NCBI GenBank assembly: GCA_964442745.1
Contig: CAYUAI010000078.1
Coordinates: 1 to 18,590 of the forward strand
Source: CAYUAI01 sp964442745
GTDB taxonomy: Bacteria; Pseudomonadota; Gammaproteobacteria; S012-40
Length of the DNA: 18,590 nt
Reading direction: 5' to 3'
Under the pieces are notes generated by a model. The model worked only from the letters and a program-made list of their open reading frames with translations, made no database searches and was not told where the DNA came from. Positions within the stretch are counted from its first letter, which is position 1, and every line of letters begins with the position of its first letter. A program made the position numbers and the translations under genes. Of this stretch, positions 1 to 6,206 are shown in pieces.

Positions 1-83
1 TGACCGTCAGCACCCAAAATCAAGCGTTGAATGCGCTGGCTTTTCTCTATCGGCCCGGACGTTATTGGTCGCAACAAGAAATG

Positions 84-315
84 GTAAGTTTAAATTGATT
101 TCAGAGAACAATCGATGGATAGCGAATCCACGAGGAACAAGCGTCGAAAACCAATGAATGTCCCCTGAGTCTTGTCGTCATTCAATGCCGCACTGGCACA
201 TGATCACATCGTTCATCGCTGACATGGATTCGCTGCGCTTAATCCATGCTACCTGGAGAAAAGAAGAGGTCGCGGTATTTTTTAATGATTTTTCCTGAAA
301 TCAGTTTAAACTTAC
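84..315. mobile_element. MITE-like element with 21-bp terminal inverted repeats
   Basis: The arm at 84-104 (begins GTAAGTTTAAATTG) is the reverse complement of 295-315 (ends CAGTTTAAACTTAC) with 20 of 21 bases matching; the only mismatch is T95 against G304. The arms bracket 190 bp with no convincing open reading frame. The element sits inside the integrase remnant: integrase codons run up to its left arm and resume right after its right arm. That pattern supports insertion of a small non-autonomous DNA element. I see no clear target-site duplication (AAGAAATG on the left, AAAAAATT on the right), so the exact ends and the responsible transposase family are unknown. The interior carries a REP-like palindrome at 223-252 and a short hairpin around 114-128. 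Confidence 0.7.
223..252 (-). repeat. REP-like palindrome with GTAG head
   Basis: Read on the - strand this begins GTAG followed by the palindrome CATGGATT...AATCCATG, stem arms 241-248 and 223-230, with a GC-rich loop. The 5' GTAG tetranucleotide next to an imperfect palindrome is the known layout of RAYT-associated REP sequences. It lies inside the MITE-like element, so either the element carried it or it landed there later. Its stem differs from the copies at 6007 and 11798, so it may belong to a different subfamily. Confidence 0.45.
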
Positions 316-528
316 AAAAAATTAATGGGATAATTCAAGCCAAGAAAAAATAAGAACTCCCGGTTGTTCTCACTCATGAGGAGGTGAGTCGCCTTTTAAA
401 AACATTAGATTCGCCGCTTGTTTATTATTCGGGGTGGGTTTAAGGTTATTAGTGTGTATGCGACTACGAGTGATGAATTTAGAATTATGGGTCAAGTGCC
501 ATATTGACTGTTGAGTTCCTGAGTCCGA

Positions 529-1569
529 TCAGTGCTTCACCTTTTCTTCGATTACTTGCCGCCAACGTTTGAACCAAAGTTTGAGCAGTGTATTGGAGGC
601 CACCATCATTAGCGAGCTGAGCATCATTCGATAGATCCAGCGGCGTGATACTTTGTTTTTTGATTTTTCAGAAGGCCAAGAGGGATCGTTTATTAATAAA
701 GCTAAGGTGCCATAACCAATAACGATGGGCCATATGACGGCTAAGCGTAGACGCAAGCAGCGCCGGGGAATGGCGAGGGTATATCTCTCAGCGGATTGGT
801 AATAATTGATAGTGATGTGAATCCAGTGGATTAATAAGTCATGTACTGCTGCTGTTTTGTTTTGATCCTGTAGTGATGCAATGGAAAGCCCTTTTGTCTT
901 GAGTTCTGATAACGGCAAATAACATCGGCCAATGCGCAAGTCGCTGGCGACATCGCGTAATATGTTGGTGAGCTGTAATGCTTTGCCAAACTGAATGCCT
1001 TGTTGTTGGTAGTATTCTCGATCCCAATGCGCTAGGGCAGGTAGATGGGCGATGGCAAGTTCTGTCCAAAATTTACCGACACAACCAGCGACTTTATAGA
1101 TGTAATCATCGAGTTGTTGTTGGTTTTGAAAGGCCCGGACGCGGCTTTCATTTTCATTGGGAAAATAGTGAAGATCAATTTCCATCCCTTGGATTAATGT
1201 ATTAACGACATTTTGTACACGGCTTCGATCGTTGACTGGTAATGCCATGAATGCGTGGAGAACGTCTGGCAATGACTTGATTAACGATTGTTCGCTGGGG
1301 TTGTCTTGGGTGTGGGATAAGGCGCGGACAATCTCTTCAATGGGGCATGGTGAGTTATCTTGGTTGACCTGTGCGCGCAAGGCTAAAAGATACCTCATTC
1401 GTTTAGAGGGCACGATGACTGGGGTGTCGCTGATGGTGTCGGCGGTGCGAGCTAATAAATAAGCGATACCAATTGGTTTTTTCAGAGGGGGGGGCAGAAT
1501 ACGCATGGTTAGATAGAAACTGCGTGATACTTTTCGCAGTACAAGATCGAGTGTTTGTTTTTGTGTCAT
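529..1569 (-). CDS. Squalene/phytoene synthase family protein, probably squalene synthase
   Basis: A 346-residue trans-isoprenyl diphosphate synthase, likely joining two farnesyl diphosphates to squalene via presqualene diphosphate with NADPH at the inner membrane. Both Mg-binding aspartate motifs are present: DTISD at residues 44-48 and DVASD at 206-210. The N-terminal VSRSFYLTMRILP is typical of squalene synthases. A hydrophobic stretch near residues 315-330 resembles the C-terminal membrane anchor of the eukaryote-type enzyme, unlike the shorter bacterial HpnC/HpnD pair. Phytoene or dehydrosqualene synthase remains possible, because product choice cannot be read from motifs. No Shine-Dalgarno sequence is seen before ATG 1569, yet the family alignment supports this start. 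A run of eight C on the coding strand (1487-1494) encodes the Pro-Pro-Pro at 26-28. No hopanoid, sterol or carotenoid partner gene is adjacent, so the use of the product is unknown. Confidence 0.82.
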   Translation of the reverse strand: MTQKQTLDLVLRKVSRSFYLTMRILPPPLKKPIGIAYLLARTADTISDTPVIVPSKRMRYLLALRAQVNQDNSPCPIEEIVRALSHTQDNPSEQSLIKSLPDVLHAFMALPVNDRSRVQNVVNTLIQGMEIDLHYFPNENESRVRAFQNQQQLDDYIYKVAGCVGKFWTELAIAHLPALAHWDREYYQQQGIQFGKALQLTNILRDVASDLRIGRCYLPLSELKTKGLSIASLQDQNKTAAVHDLLIHWIHITINYYQSAERYTLAIPRRCLRLRLAVIWPIVIGYGTLALLINDPSWPSEKSKNKVSRRWIYRMMLSSLMMVASNTLLKLWFKRWRQVIEEKVKH

Positions 1570-1663
1570 GGGGAGGATGTGAAGGATAGTTGCTCAGGTC
1601 TTATGTCATGAAATATGTCACCGAAGATAGCGGAAGTAGAAAATGAAATCAAATGGAGTGAAT

Positions 1664-1730
1664 AAAAAAAGTGTCCGGGTTTGTGCTACTCTTGCTAGGA
1701 AATACGAATTATTGTTATTAGAACCCGGAC
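1664..1730 (-). terminator. Possible rho-independent terminator with a long loop
   Basis: On the - strand GTCCGGGTT (1722-1730) pairs perfectly with AACCCGGAC (1673-1681) across a 40-nt loop. Two bases later comes a seven-T tract (A run at 1664-1670 on +). A GC-rich 9-bp stem before a T tract is terminator-like and would end transcription of the 61-codon gene upstream. The loop is unusually long, so the call is uncertain. Read on the + strand there is no T tract. Confidence 0.4.
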
Positions 1731-1748
1731 TGGACCAATGATAGGGAG

Positions 1749-1812
1749 GTACTGTGAGGTCGGACTTGGGGCAAACCAAGTTTGACAGGCGGCAAATAAG
1801 ACCCCACAGTAC
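1749..1812. ncRNA. Unidentified two-tier hairpin, candidate structured RNA
   Basis: An outer 13-bp stem pairs GTACTGTGAGGTC (1749-1761) with GACCCCACAGTAC (1800-1812), with one G-T wobble when read as + strand RNA. Inside it a perfect 6-bp stem ACTTGG/CCAAGT (1764-1769 with 1776-1781) closes a 6-nt loop, leaving a single-stranded part at 1782-1799. Such nested pairing in a non-coding gap suggests RNA structure, or alternatively an inverted-repeat DNA element. It matches no riboswitch or small RNA I can recall. On the - strand it would lie in the 3' untranslated region of the 61-codon gene, just before the possible terminator at 1664-1730; on the + strand it faces no convincing gene. Confidence 0.4.
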
Positions 1813-1828
1813 AGGGATGAAAACGGTT

Positions 1829-2014
1829 TTAAGGAATGATGCTGCCGTCTGGGCAGGCTTCTTCCCACGCTTGTTCGCCGATCAGTGATAAGACATCTTC
1901 TAGATTGGCATCGTATTCATTGACGAATTTTGAATTTTCTTGTGGCAGCAACCAGTTATTTTCGTTATTCACGGATGGATGGATTGCATCTATTTTTAAT
2001 AGTACTGAGTTCAT
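1829..2014 (-). CDS. Small acidic orphan protein of 61 aa
   Basis: Not recognised. The ATG at 2014 is preceded by AGGTGA (2021-2026) at a 6-nt spacing, embedded in CAGGCAGGTGA, a good ribosome binding site. Further upstream a perfect TTGACA (2073-2078, - strand) could be a -35 box, although the -10 position is poor. The protein begins MNSVLLKIDAIHPSV, has an Asn/Glu-rich middle, a likely helix LEDVLSLIGEQAWEEA and a short tail CPDGSIIP with the only cysteine. There is no signal peptide or membrane segment. A leader-like helix followed by a short Cys/Gly/Pro tail recalls precursors of modified peptides, but no modifying enzyme is nearby, so this is only a possibility. The opposite-strand frame over the same DNA lacks good signals and looks like a shadow. 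Confidence 0.5.
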   Translation of the reverse strand: MNSVLLKIDAIHPSVNNENNWLLPQENSKFVNEYDANLEDVLSLIGEQAWEEACPDGSIIP

Positions 2015-2397
2015 TTTTAATCACCTGCCTGTTTTTTGTTCGTTTCATGTGATGCAGAATCAGTTTATTGTTTGTCAACTATTTGGATGCTGCGTCGTTT
2101 CAATATCGCTATTAAACCATGTTTGTTTTGTTTTACCTGTGAAGCAGTTCACAGGGTCAATAATATGAATCAAAAAACTGGCGGCTCATTCTATTTATCA
2201 TATAAGATTTGATTGTAATCATATGATTCTTATGATTAATTAATTTTATTATAAATCTGTTTGCATGTCGCTTATTTTTTTGATATTGCCGATTTTTTAG
2301 TAAATAGCGATTGATTAACGATTGATATCGTCAGTCAATGAATATCGGTGATTTAGCCATGGGCATGTGAGTGGTTTGGATTGATTGTGAAGGAATT
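2015..2397. other. AT-rich divergent intergenic region
   Basis: This 383-bp gap separates the - strand 61-codon gene from the + strand DAHP synthase gene. It is very AT-rich at 2165-2310, with short palindromes such as ATCATATGAT around 2218-2227. It should hold promoters for both genes. A TTGACA reads on the - strand at 2073-2078. On the + strand TTGATA (2280-2285) and TAAATA (2301-2306) are a weak candidate pair with a short 15-bp spacing. I see no leader peptide rich in aromatic residues and no classic attenuator. Confidence 0.4.
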
Positions 2398-3462
2398 ATG
2401 TTAGCAACTGACGATTTACGAATTACTAGTGTCACTGAAGTACTTGCTCCTTTGCAGGTACAGCAAGAATTCCCGATCACCGAATGTGCGGCTCGCACGA
2501 CATTGCAGGCTCGCGATGTGATTGAGTCAATCATGAGTGGTCAAGATGATCGATTGCTGTTGGTGATGGGGCCATGTTCTATCCATGATCCGTCGTCAGC
2601 ATTAGCCTATGCAAATAAGTTAGTGGATTTGCAAACTCAGGTGAAAGACCAGCTATTTCTAGTGATGCGAGTTTATTTTGAGAAACCCCGTACCACGGTG
2701 GGTTGGAAAGGTTTTATCAATGACCCGGATTTGGATAACAGTTTCAATATTAATAAAGGCTTGCGTCTTGCTCGGAAGTTGTTATTAGACATCAATGAGC
2801 TGGGTGTGGCGGCGGGGAGTGAGTTTTTGGATATTGTCACTGGGCAGTATATTACTGATCTGATTAGTTGGGGGGCGATTGGGGCGAGAACCACGGAAAG
2901 TCAGGTGCATCGGGAGTTGGCCTCGGGTTTGTCCTGTGCGGTCGGTTTTAAAAATGGCACCGATGGCAACTTAAAAATGGCGGTGGAGGCTATTTTAGCT
3001 GCCAAGCATCCACATATTTTTTTATCACCGACTAAGACGGGGCAGACGGCGATTTATCGGACGACCGGAAATCACTTGGCGCATGTGATTTTGCGTGGAG
3101 GAAAACAGCCTAATTATCAGGCAGAGCGTGTTAACCAAGCGGCACTCCTGTTAACTCAGGCCAAGCTGGCCCCCTTGATTATGATTGATGTTAGTCATGC
3201 CAATAGTGAAAAGCAATATGCACGGCAAGTGATGGTGGCTGAGCATGTTGGCGCACAAATCGCTGGGGGGGATGAGCGTATTTTTGGTCTGATGGTAGAA
3301 AGTCATTTGGAGGCAGGTCGCCAGGATGTGGTTCCCGGACAGCCATTGATGTATGGGCAAAGTATTACCGATGGGTGCTTGGGTTGGGAGGCAAGCCAAG
3401 CGCTCGTCGAGCGCTTAGCTAATGATTTAGAGCAACGACGTCAGCGTTTATTGATGGGGTAA
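2398..3462 (+). CDS. 3-deoxy-7-phosphoheptulonate (DAHP) synthase, class I
   Basis: Condenses phosphoenolpyruvate and erythrose 4-phosphate to DAHP, the first step of the shikimate pathway, in the cytoplasm. At 354 aa it has the length of E. coli AroF/AroG/AroH. Metal ligands appear to be Cys60 (MGPCSIHDP), His267 (DVSHANS), Glu301 (MVESHL) and Asp325 (SITDGCLGW). The PEP-binding block GAIGARTTESQVHREL starts at residue 159. The start at 2398 fits because AAGGA at 2390-2394 lies just upstream and homology begins there; an in-frame codon 27 bases earlier adds residues unlike the family. In AroG, Pro150 of the TPQY motif is a known site of phenylalanine-resistance substitution; here the aligned residue is Gly149 (TGQY). 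Which aromatic amino acid inhibits this isozyme cannot be told, so I give no aroF/G/H symbol. It converges on hemB across a 16-bp gap without a terminator. Confidence 0.95.
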   Translation: MLATDDLRITSVTEVLAPLQVQQEFPITECAARTTLQARDVIESIMSGQDDRLLLVMGPCSIHDPSSALAYANKLVDLQTQVKDQLFLVMRVYFEKPRTTVGWKGFINDPDLDNSFNINKGLRLARKLLLDINELGVAAGSEFLDIVTGQYITDLISWGAIGARTTESQVHRELASGLSCAVGFKNGTDGNLKMAVEAILAAKHPHIFLSPTKTGQTAIYRTTGNHLAHVILRGGKQPNYQAERVNQAALLLTQAKLAPLIMIDVSHANSEKQYARQVMVAEHVGAQIAGGDERIFGLMVESHLEAGRQDVVPGQPLMYGQSITDGCLGWEASQALVERLANDLEQRRQRLLMG

Positions 3463-3478
3463 TGTCGGTTCGGAGCGA

Positions 3479-4492
3479 CTACTCTTTGAGCCATTGCGCC
3501 ACGGTTTTTGCGTAATAGGTTAAAATACCATCCGCTCCCGCTCGTTTCATGGCGAGTAACGATTCCAGCACCACCTCTTTTTCGGTGAGCCAGCCATTTT
3601 GACTGGCGGCTTTTAACATGGCATATTCACCGCTGACCTGGTACACGTAGGTGGGGACGCCAAAATGATCTTTAATTCTCCGTACGATATCTAAATAGGG
3701 AAGGCCTGGTTTGATCATCACCATATCGGCGCCTTCTTCCAAGTCTAAGGCTACTTCGCGGATCGCTTCATTGGCATTGGCGGGGTCCATTTGGTAGCTA
3801 TATTTGTTGCCTGATCCCAAATGGCTTGCCGAACCGACAGCCTCTCGAAAAGGGCCGTAAAAACTGGAGGCATACTTTGCCGAATAAGCGAGTATACGTG
3901 TGTTTTTATGGTCGGATTCTTCCAGGGCTTCACGAATGGCACCGACACGGCCATCCATCATGTCTGATGGAGCGACGATATCTGCGCCCGCATCGGCATG
4001 AGAGACCGCTTGTTTCACCAGCACTTCAACGGTTTCGTCGTTTAATACATAACCGCTTTTATCGATCAGACCATCTTGCCCATGGGTGGTAAACGGGTCG
4101 AGGGCCACATCGGTGATAACACCCAGTTCTGGAATGTGCTTTTTTAATGCACGAACGGCCCGTTGAGCGAGGCCATCAGGGTTAAAGGCTTCATCGGCAT
4201 TTTCGGTTTTTTGATCAACCGAGGGCACCGGGAAAAGCGCAATGGCTGGAATACCCAAGTTGGCAATTTGTTCAGCATTGATCAGCAGTTGATCGATACT
4301 GACTCGTTCAACGCCAGGCATGGAGGTTATCGCTTGGCGTTGTTTGCTACCTTCAATGACGAACATGGGGTAGATTAAATCATCAATGCTCAGTGTTGAC
4401 TCGCGCATTAATCGTCGGCTAAATTCGTCTCGACGCATGCGCCGTAGGCGGGCGGCCGGAAAAAAGTGGTTTAGGCTATTGATATCTGACAC
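3479..4492 (-). CDS. hemB: Delta-aminolevulinic acid dehydratase (porphobilinogen synthase)
   Basis: Joins two 5-aminolevulinate molecules into porphobilinogen, the second committed step of tetrapyrrole synthesis, in the cytoplasm. It has 337 aa, the usual length. Schiff-base lysines are visible at Lys206 (YSAKYASSFYGPF) and Lys261 (MVMIKPGLPYLD). The metal-site stretch DVALDPFTTHGQDG (128-141) carries aspartates instead of the zinc-binding cysteines of the E. coli type, so this is the Mg-dependent class seen in Pseudomonas aeruginosa. GAGGA about ten bases upstream of ATG 4492 serves as a ribosome binding site. It lies 66 bp downstream of adk on the same strand and is probably co-transcribed with it. 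Confidence 0.96.
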   Translation of the reverse strand: MSDINSLNHFFPAARLRRMRRDEFSRRLMRESTLSIDDLIYPMFVIEGSKQRQAITSMPGVERVSIDQLLINAEQIANLGIPAIALFPVPSVDQKTENADEAFNPDGLAQRAVRALKKHIPELGVITDVALDPFTTHGQDGLIDKSGYVLNDETVEVLVKQAVSHADAGADIVAPSDMMDGRVGAIREALEESDHKNTRILAYSAKYASSFYGPFREAVGSASHLGSGNKYSYQMDPANANEAIREVALDLEEGADMVMIKPGLPYLDIVRRIKDHFGVPTYVYQVSGEYAMLKAASQNGWLTEKEVVLESLLAMKRAGADGILTYYAKTVAQWLKE

Positions 4493-4558
4493 GATGACGT
4501 CCTCGTGAATTTAACAGGGATTGGTGAGTAGGATTGGTTTAGTCGGGTTTACTCGCTA

Positions 4559-5221
4559 TCACAATGGTTCGCGAGGCAGTTGATCAATGAGTTGGCACAG
4601 GCGCTCAAATATTTCCTGGATGTCTCCGCTGGCCTGTATTTCCTGGCATTTATTGCGATCGGTATAATAATTAATCAAGGGTTCGGTGGCTGATTTATAG
4701 ACATCCAGTCGATGACGGATGGTGTCTTCGTTATCATCCGTCCGATGTGTTAAGTGGCCGTCACAATGATCACATTTGCCATCCACTTTGGGTGGCGATG
4801 TATAAATATTGTACATTTGCCCGCAATTTTCACAAGTTCGTCGACCGGTAATACGCTGTATCAGTTTTTCCGTATCGACCTTGAATAAAATGGCGCAGTC
4901 GAGTGAAATATCTAATTCATTAAGTAGCTTGTCGAGCGACTCGGCTTGTATTAGGGTGCGTGGAAAGCCATCTAAGATGAAGCCGGGTTGCGTATCGGCG
5001 TGGTTCAGGCGCTCTTTGATGATGCCTAATACGATCTCGTCGGACACCAGTTGACCGGCGGCCATAATGGCCTTGGCTTGTTGCCCGAGCTTGGATCCCG
5101 TTTGTACGGCCGCTCGGAGTAAGTCACCCGTAGAAATTTGAGGTACTTGGTATTTTTCGACTAGCATTTTAGCTTGTGTGCCTTTGCCTGAGCCAGGAGC
5201 ACCAAGGAGTATAATTCTCAT
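4559..5221 (-). CDS. adk: Adenylate kinase, long zinc-LID form
   Basis: Interconverts ATP and AMP with two ADP. The 220-aa protein has the P-loop GAPGSGKGTQ at residues 7-16, the NMP-binding TGDLLRAA at 31-38, DGFPRT at 84-89 and the long LID domain at about 124-162. The LID holds Cys130, Cys133, Cys150 and Cys153, the four-cysteine zinc site found in many bacterial enzymes but absent from E. coli Adk, which uses a hydrogen-bonded network. RIT-GRRTC and the C-terminal TIRHRL arginines for nucleotide binding are present. No strong Shine-Dalgarno is seen before ATG 5221. The gene is divergent from ppa across 231 bp, and hemB follows it. Confidence 0.96.
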   Translation of the reverse strand: MRIILLGAPGSGKGTQAKMLVEKYQVPQISTGDLLRAAVQTGSKLGQQAKAIMAAGQLVSDEIVLGIIKERLNHADTQPGFILDGFPRTLIQAESLDKLLNELDISLDCAILFKVDTEKLIQRITGRRTCENCGQMYNIYTSPPKVDGKCDHCDGHLTHRTDDNEDTIRHRLDVYKSATEPLINYYTDRNKCQEIQASGDIQEIFERLCQLIDQLPREPL

Positions 5222-5392
5222 TATCGACGTTTAAACCTGCAGTTGAAATTGACAAATAAAGTACGGTACCTCTGGAGCGCATTCGAGTCAATGCCATAAT
5301 GGGCGATTCTTTGCGCTGAGTGTCTTGTGATGGATTAAATAATCATCATCAAAAAATTATATGATTTGTTCGGGATAACTTTAAAAAACAGT

Positions 5393-5398
5393 TATAAT
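5393..5398 (+). promoter_or_regulatory. Probable -10 box of ppa
   Basis: A perfect TATAAT lies 54 bp before the ppa start codon in an AT-rich stretch. The -35 region is weak: TTGTTC at 5366-5371 is 21 bp away and nothing closer fits. The rest of the 5222-5452 gap must also hold the adk promoter on the - strand, which I cannot pinpoint. Confidence 0.4.
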
Positions 5399-5452
5399 CG
5401 CCAAAATCATCAATGATTATTCTTTTATTATTTCTAAGTTGGAGTAACACGA

Positions 5453-5986
5453 ATGAGTTTAAACCATGTGAGTGCAGGCAAAGATGTGCCCAATGATATT
5501 AATGTTATTATTGAAATACCCGCGTTGAGCGAGCCAGTTAAATATGAAATCGATAAAGACAGTGGCGCGTTATTTGTTGATCGTTTTATGGGGACGGCTA
5601 TGCACTATCCTTGCAATTATGGGTTTATCCCTCAAACCTTGATGGATGACGGGGACCCGGCGGATGTTTTGGTGGTAACGCCGATTCCCTTAAAGGCGGC
5701 TTCGGTTATTCGATGTCGAGTGGTTGGGGTGTTGGATATGAAAGATGAGGGTGGGCAAGATGAAAAACTGGTGGCGGTTCCCGTCAGTAAATTAACACCG
5801 CTGTATGATGATATTAATGAAGCCACCGATTTGCCTAAAATTTTATTGGAGCAAATCAAGCACTTTTTTGAGCACTATAAGGACTTGGAACCCGGTAAGT
5901 GGGTGAAAGTCGAGGCATGGGGAGATGCTGAAAAAGCCCGAGCATCCATTATGAGTGGTGTTAAACGTTATCAAGCAAGTCAATAA
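5453..5986 (+). CDS. ppa: Inorganic pyrophosphatase, family I
   Basis: Hydrolyses pyrophosphate to two phosphates in the cytoplasm, pulling biosynthetic reactions forward. At 177 aa it has the length of the hexameric bacterial enzyme. The signature DDGDPADVLVV (65-75) supplies metal ligands Asp66, Asp68 and Asp71; Asp103 in GGQDEKLVAVP completes the site. NYGFIPQT (55-62) and the C-terminal KWVKVEAWGD motif (about 148-157) are also typical. GGAGTAACACGA before ATG 5453 gives a clear ribosome binding site. A TATAAT lies just upstream. A REP-like palindrome and a weak terminator follow the gene. Confidence 0.97.
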   Translation: MSLNHVSAGKDVPNDINVIIEIPALSEPVKYEIDKDSGALFVDRFMGTAMHYPCNYGFIPQTLMDDGDPADVLVVTPIPLKAASVIRCRVVGVLDMKDEGGQDEKLVAVPVSKLTPLYDDINEATDLPKILLEQIKHFFEHYKDLEPGKWVKVEAWGDAEKARASIMSGVKRYQASQ

Positions 5987-6006
5987 TTCAACTCTTGGCG
6001 GGTATT

Positions 6007-6031
6007 GGTAGGGGGCGTGCAGCGCCCTACC
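6007..6031 (+). repeat. GTAG-type REP palindrome
   Basis: GGTAGGG (6007-6013) pairs with CCCTACC (6025-6031) around a GC-rich core, so GTAG reads from both ends. It sits 20 bp after ppa and resembles the elements at 11798 and 11881. With no T tract it is not a terminator by itself, although such a stem can protect the 3' end of an mRNA. Confidence 0.55.
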
Positions 6032-6054
6032 TGGCTTGTTCAATGCGAACAAAA

Positions 6055-6100
6055 GAGCCCAGATGACATGCCATAGAATGCAAGCATTGGGCTTCATTTT
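6055..6100 (+). terminator. Possible weak terminator after ppa
   Basis: GAGCCCA (6055-6061) pairs with TGGGCTT (6088-6094), one pair being G-T, with a long partly self-complementary loop, followed by CATTTT. The T tract is short and interrupted, so efficiency is doubtful. The rest of 5987-6206 holds no gene that I can support. Confidence 0.3.
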
Positions 6101-6206
6101 CCCCGAATTACGTTGCGCGGTATCCGAGCTATGATGTTGGCAGTGAGATTCGTTGCCCATTCCGTTCGCCTGATCAACCACCTTAAGTTGTACTCTGGAG
6201 CAATCT

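Larger units (their letters stand above)
1..487 (+). pseudogene. intI: Integron-type tyrosine recombinase (intI) remnant, interrupted
   Basis: Fragments of an integron integrase can be read in order. From position 9 the frame gives STQNQALNALAFLYR, which matches the conserved N-terminal SAM-like domain of IntI. After a small frameshift, 58-81 reads DVIGRNKK. A 232-bp element interrupts at 84-315. Reading resumes at 315 with QKINGIIQAKKK, a stop at 351, then ELPVVLTHEEVSRLLKTL (354-407), the classic junction to the catalytic domain. A further frameshift near 420 leads to LLFGVGLRLLVCMRLRVMNL (422-481), the region around the first catalytic arginine. The rest, including the second catalytic arginine and the tyrosine, is missing; homology fades by about 487-515. 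The 5' end lies outside the window. Two frameshifts, a stop and an insertion make it clearly non-functional. In most integrons attI and the cassettes lie upstream of intI, so they would be to the left. The family call rests on recognised motifs, not on an alignment. Confidence 0.8.

Noticed and set aside
1673..1812. Possible integron attC site next to the intI remnant
   Set aside because: The inverted repeats lack the RYYYAAC/GTTRRRY core pair and lie on the wrong side of the integrase for a normal cassette array.
1836..2168. A 110-codon + strand reading frame opposite the 61-aa gene
   Set aside because: Its AAGGA lies almost on the start codon, its composition is unlike a typical protein, and the - strand frame has better signals.
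5843..6181. A 112-codon - strand frame after ppa
   Set aside because: It overlaps ppa and a REP palindrome, and shows no ribosome site or recognisable domain.
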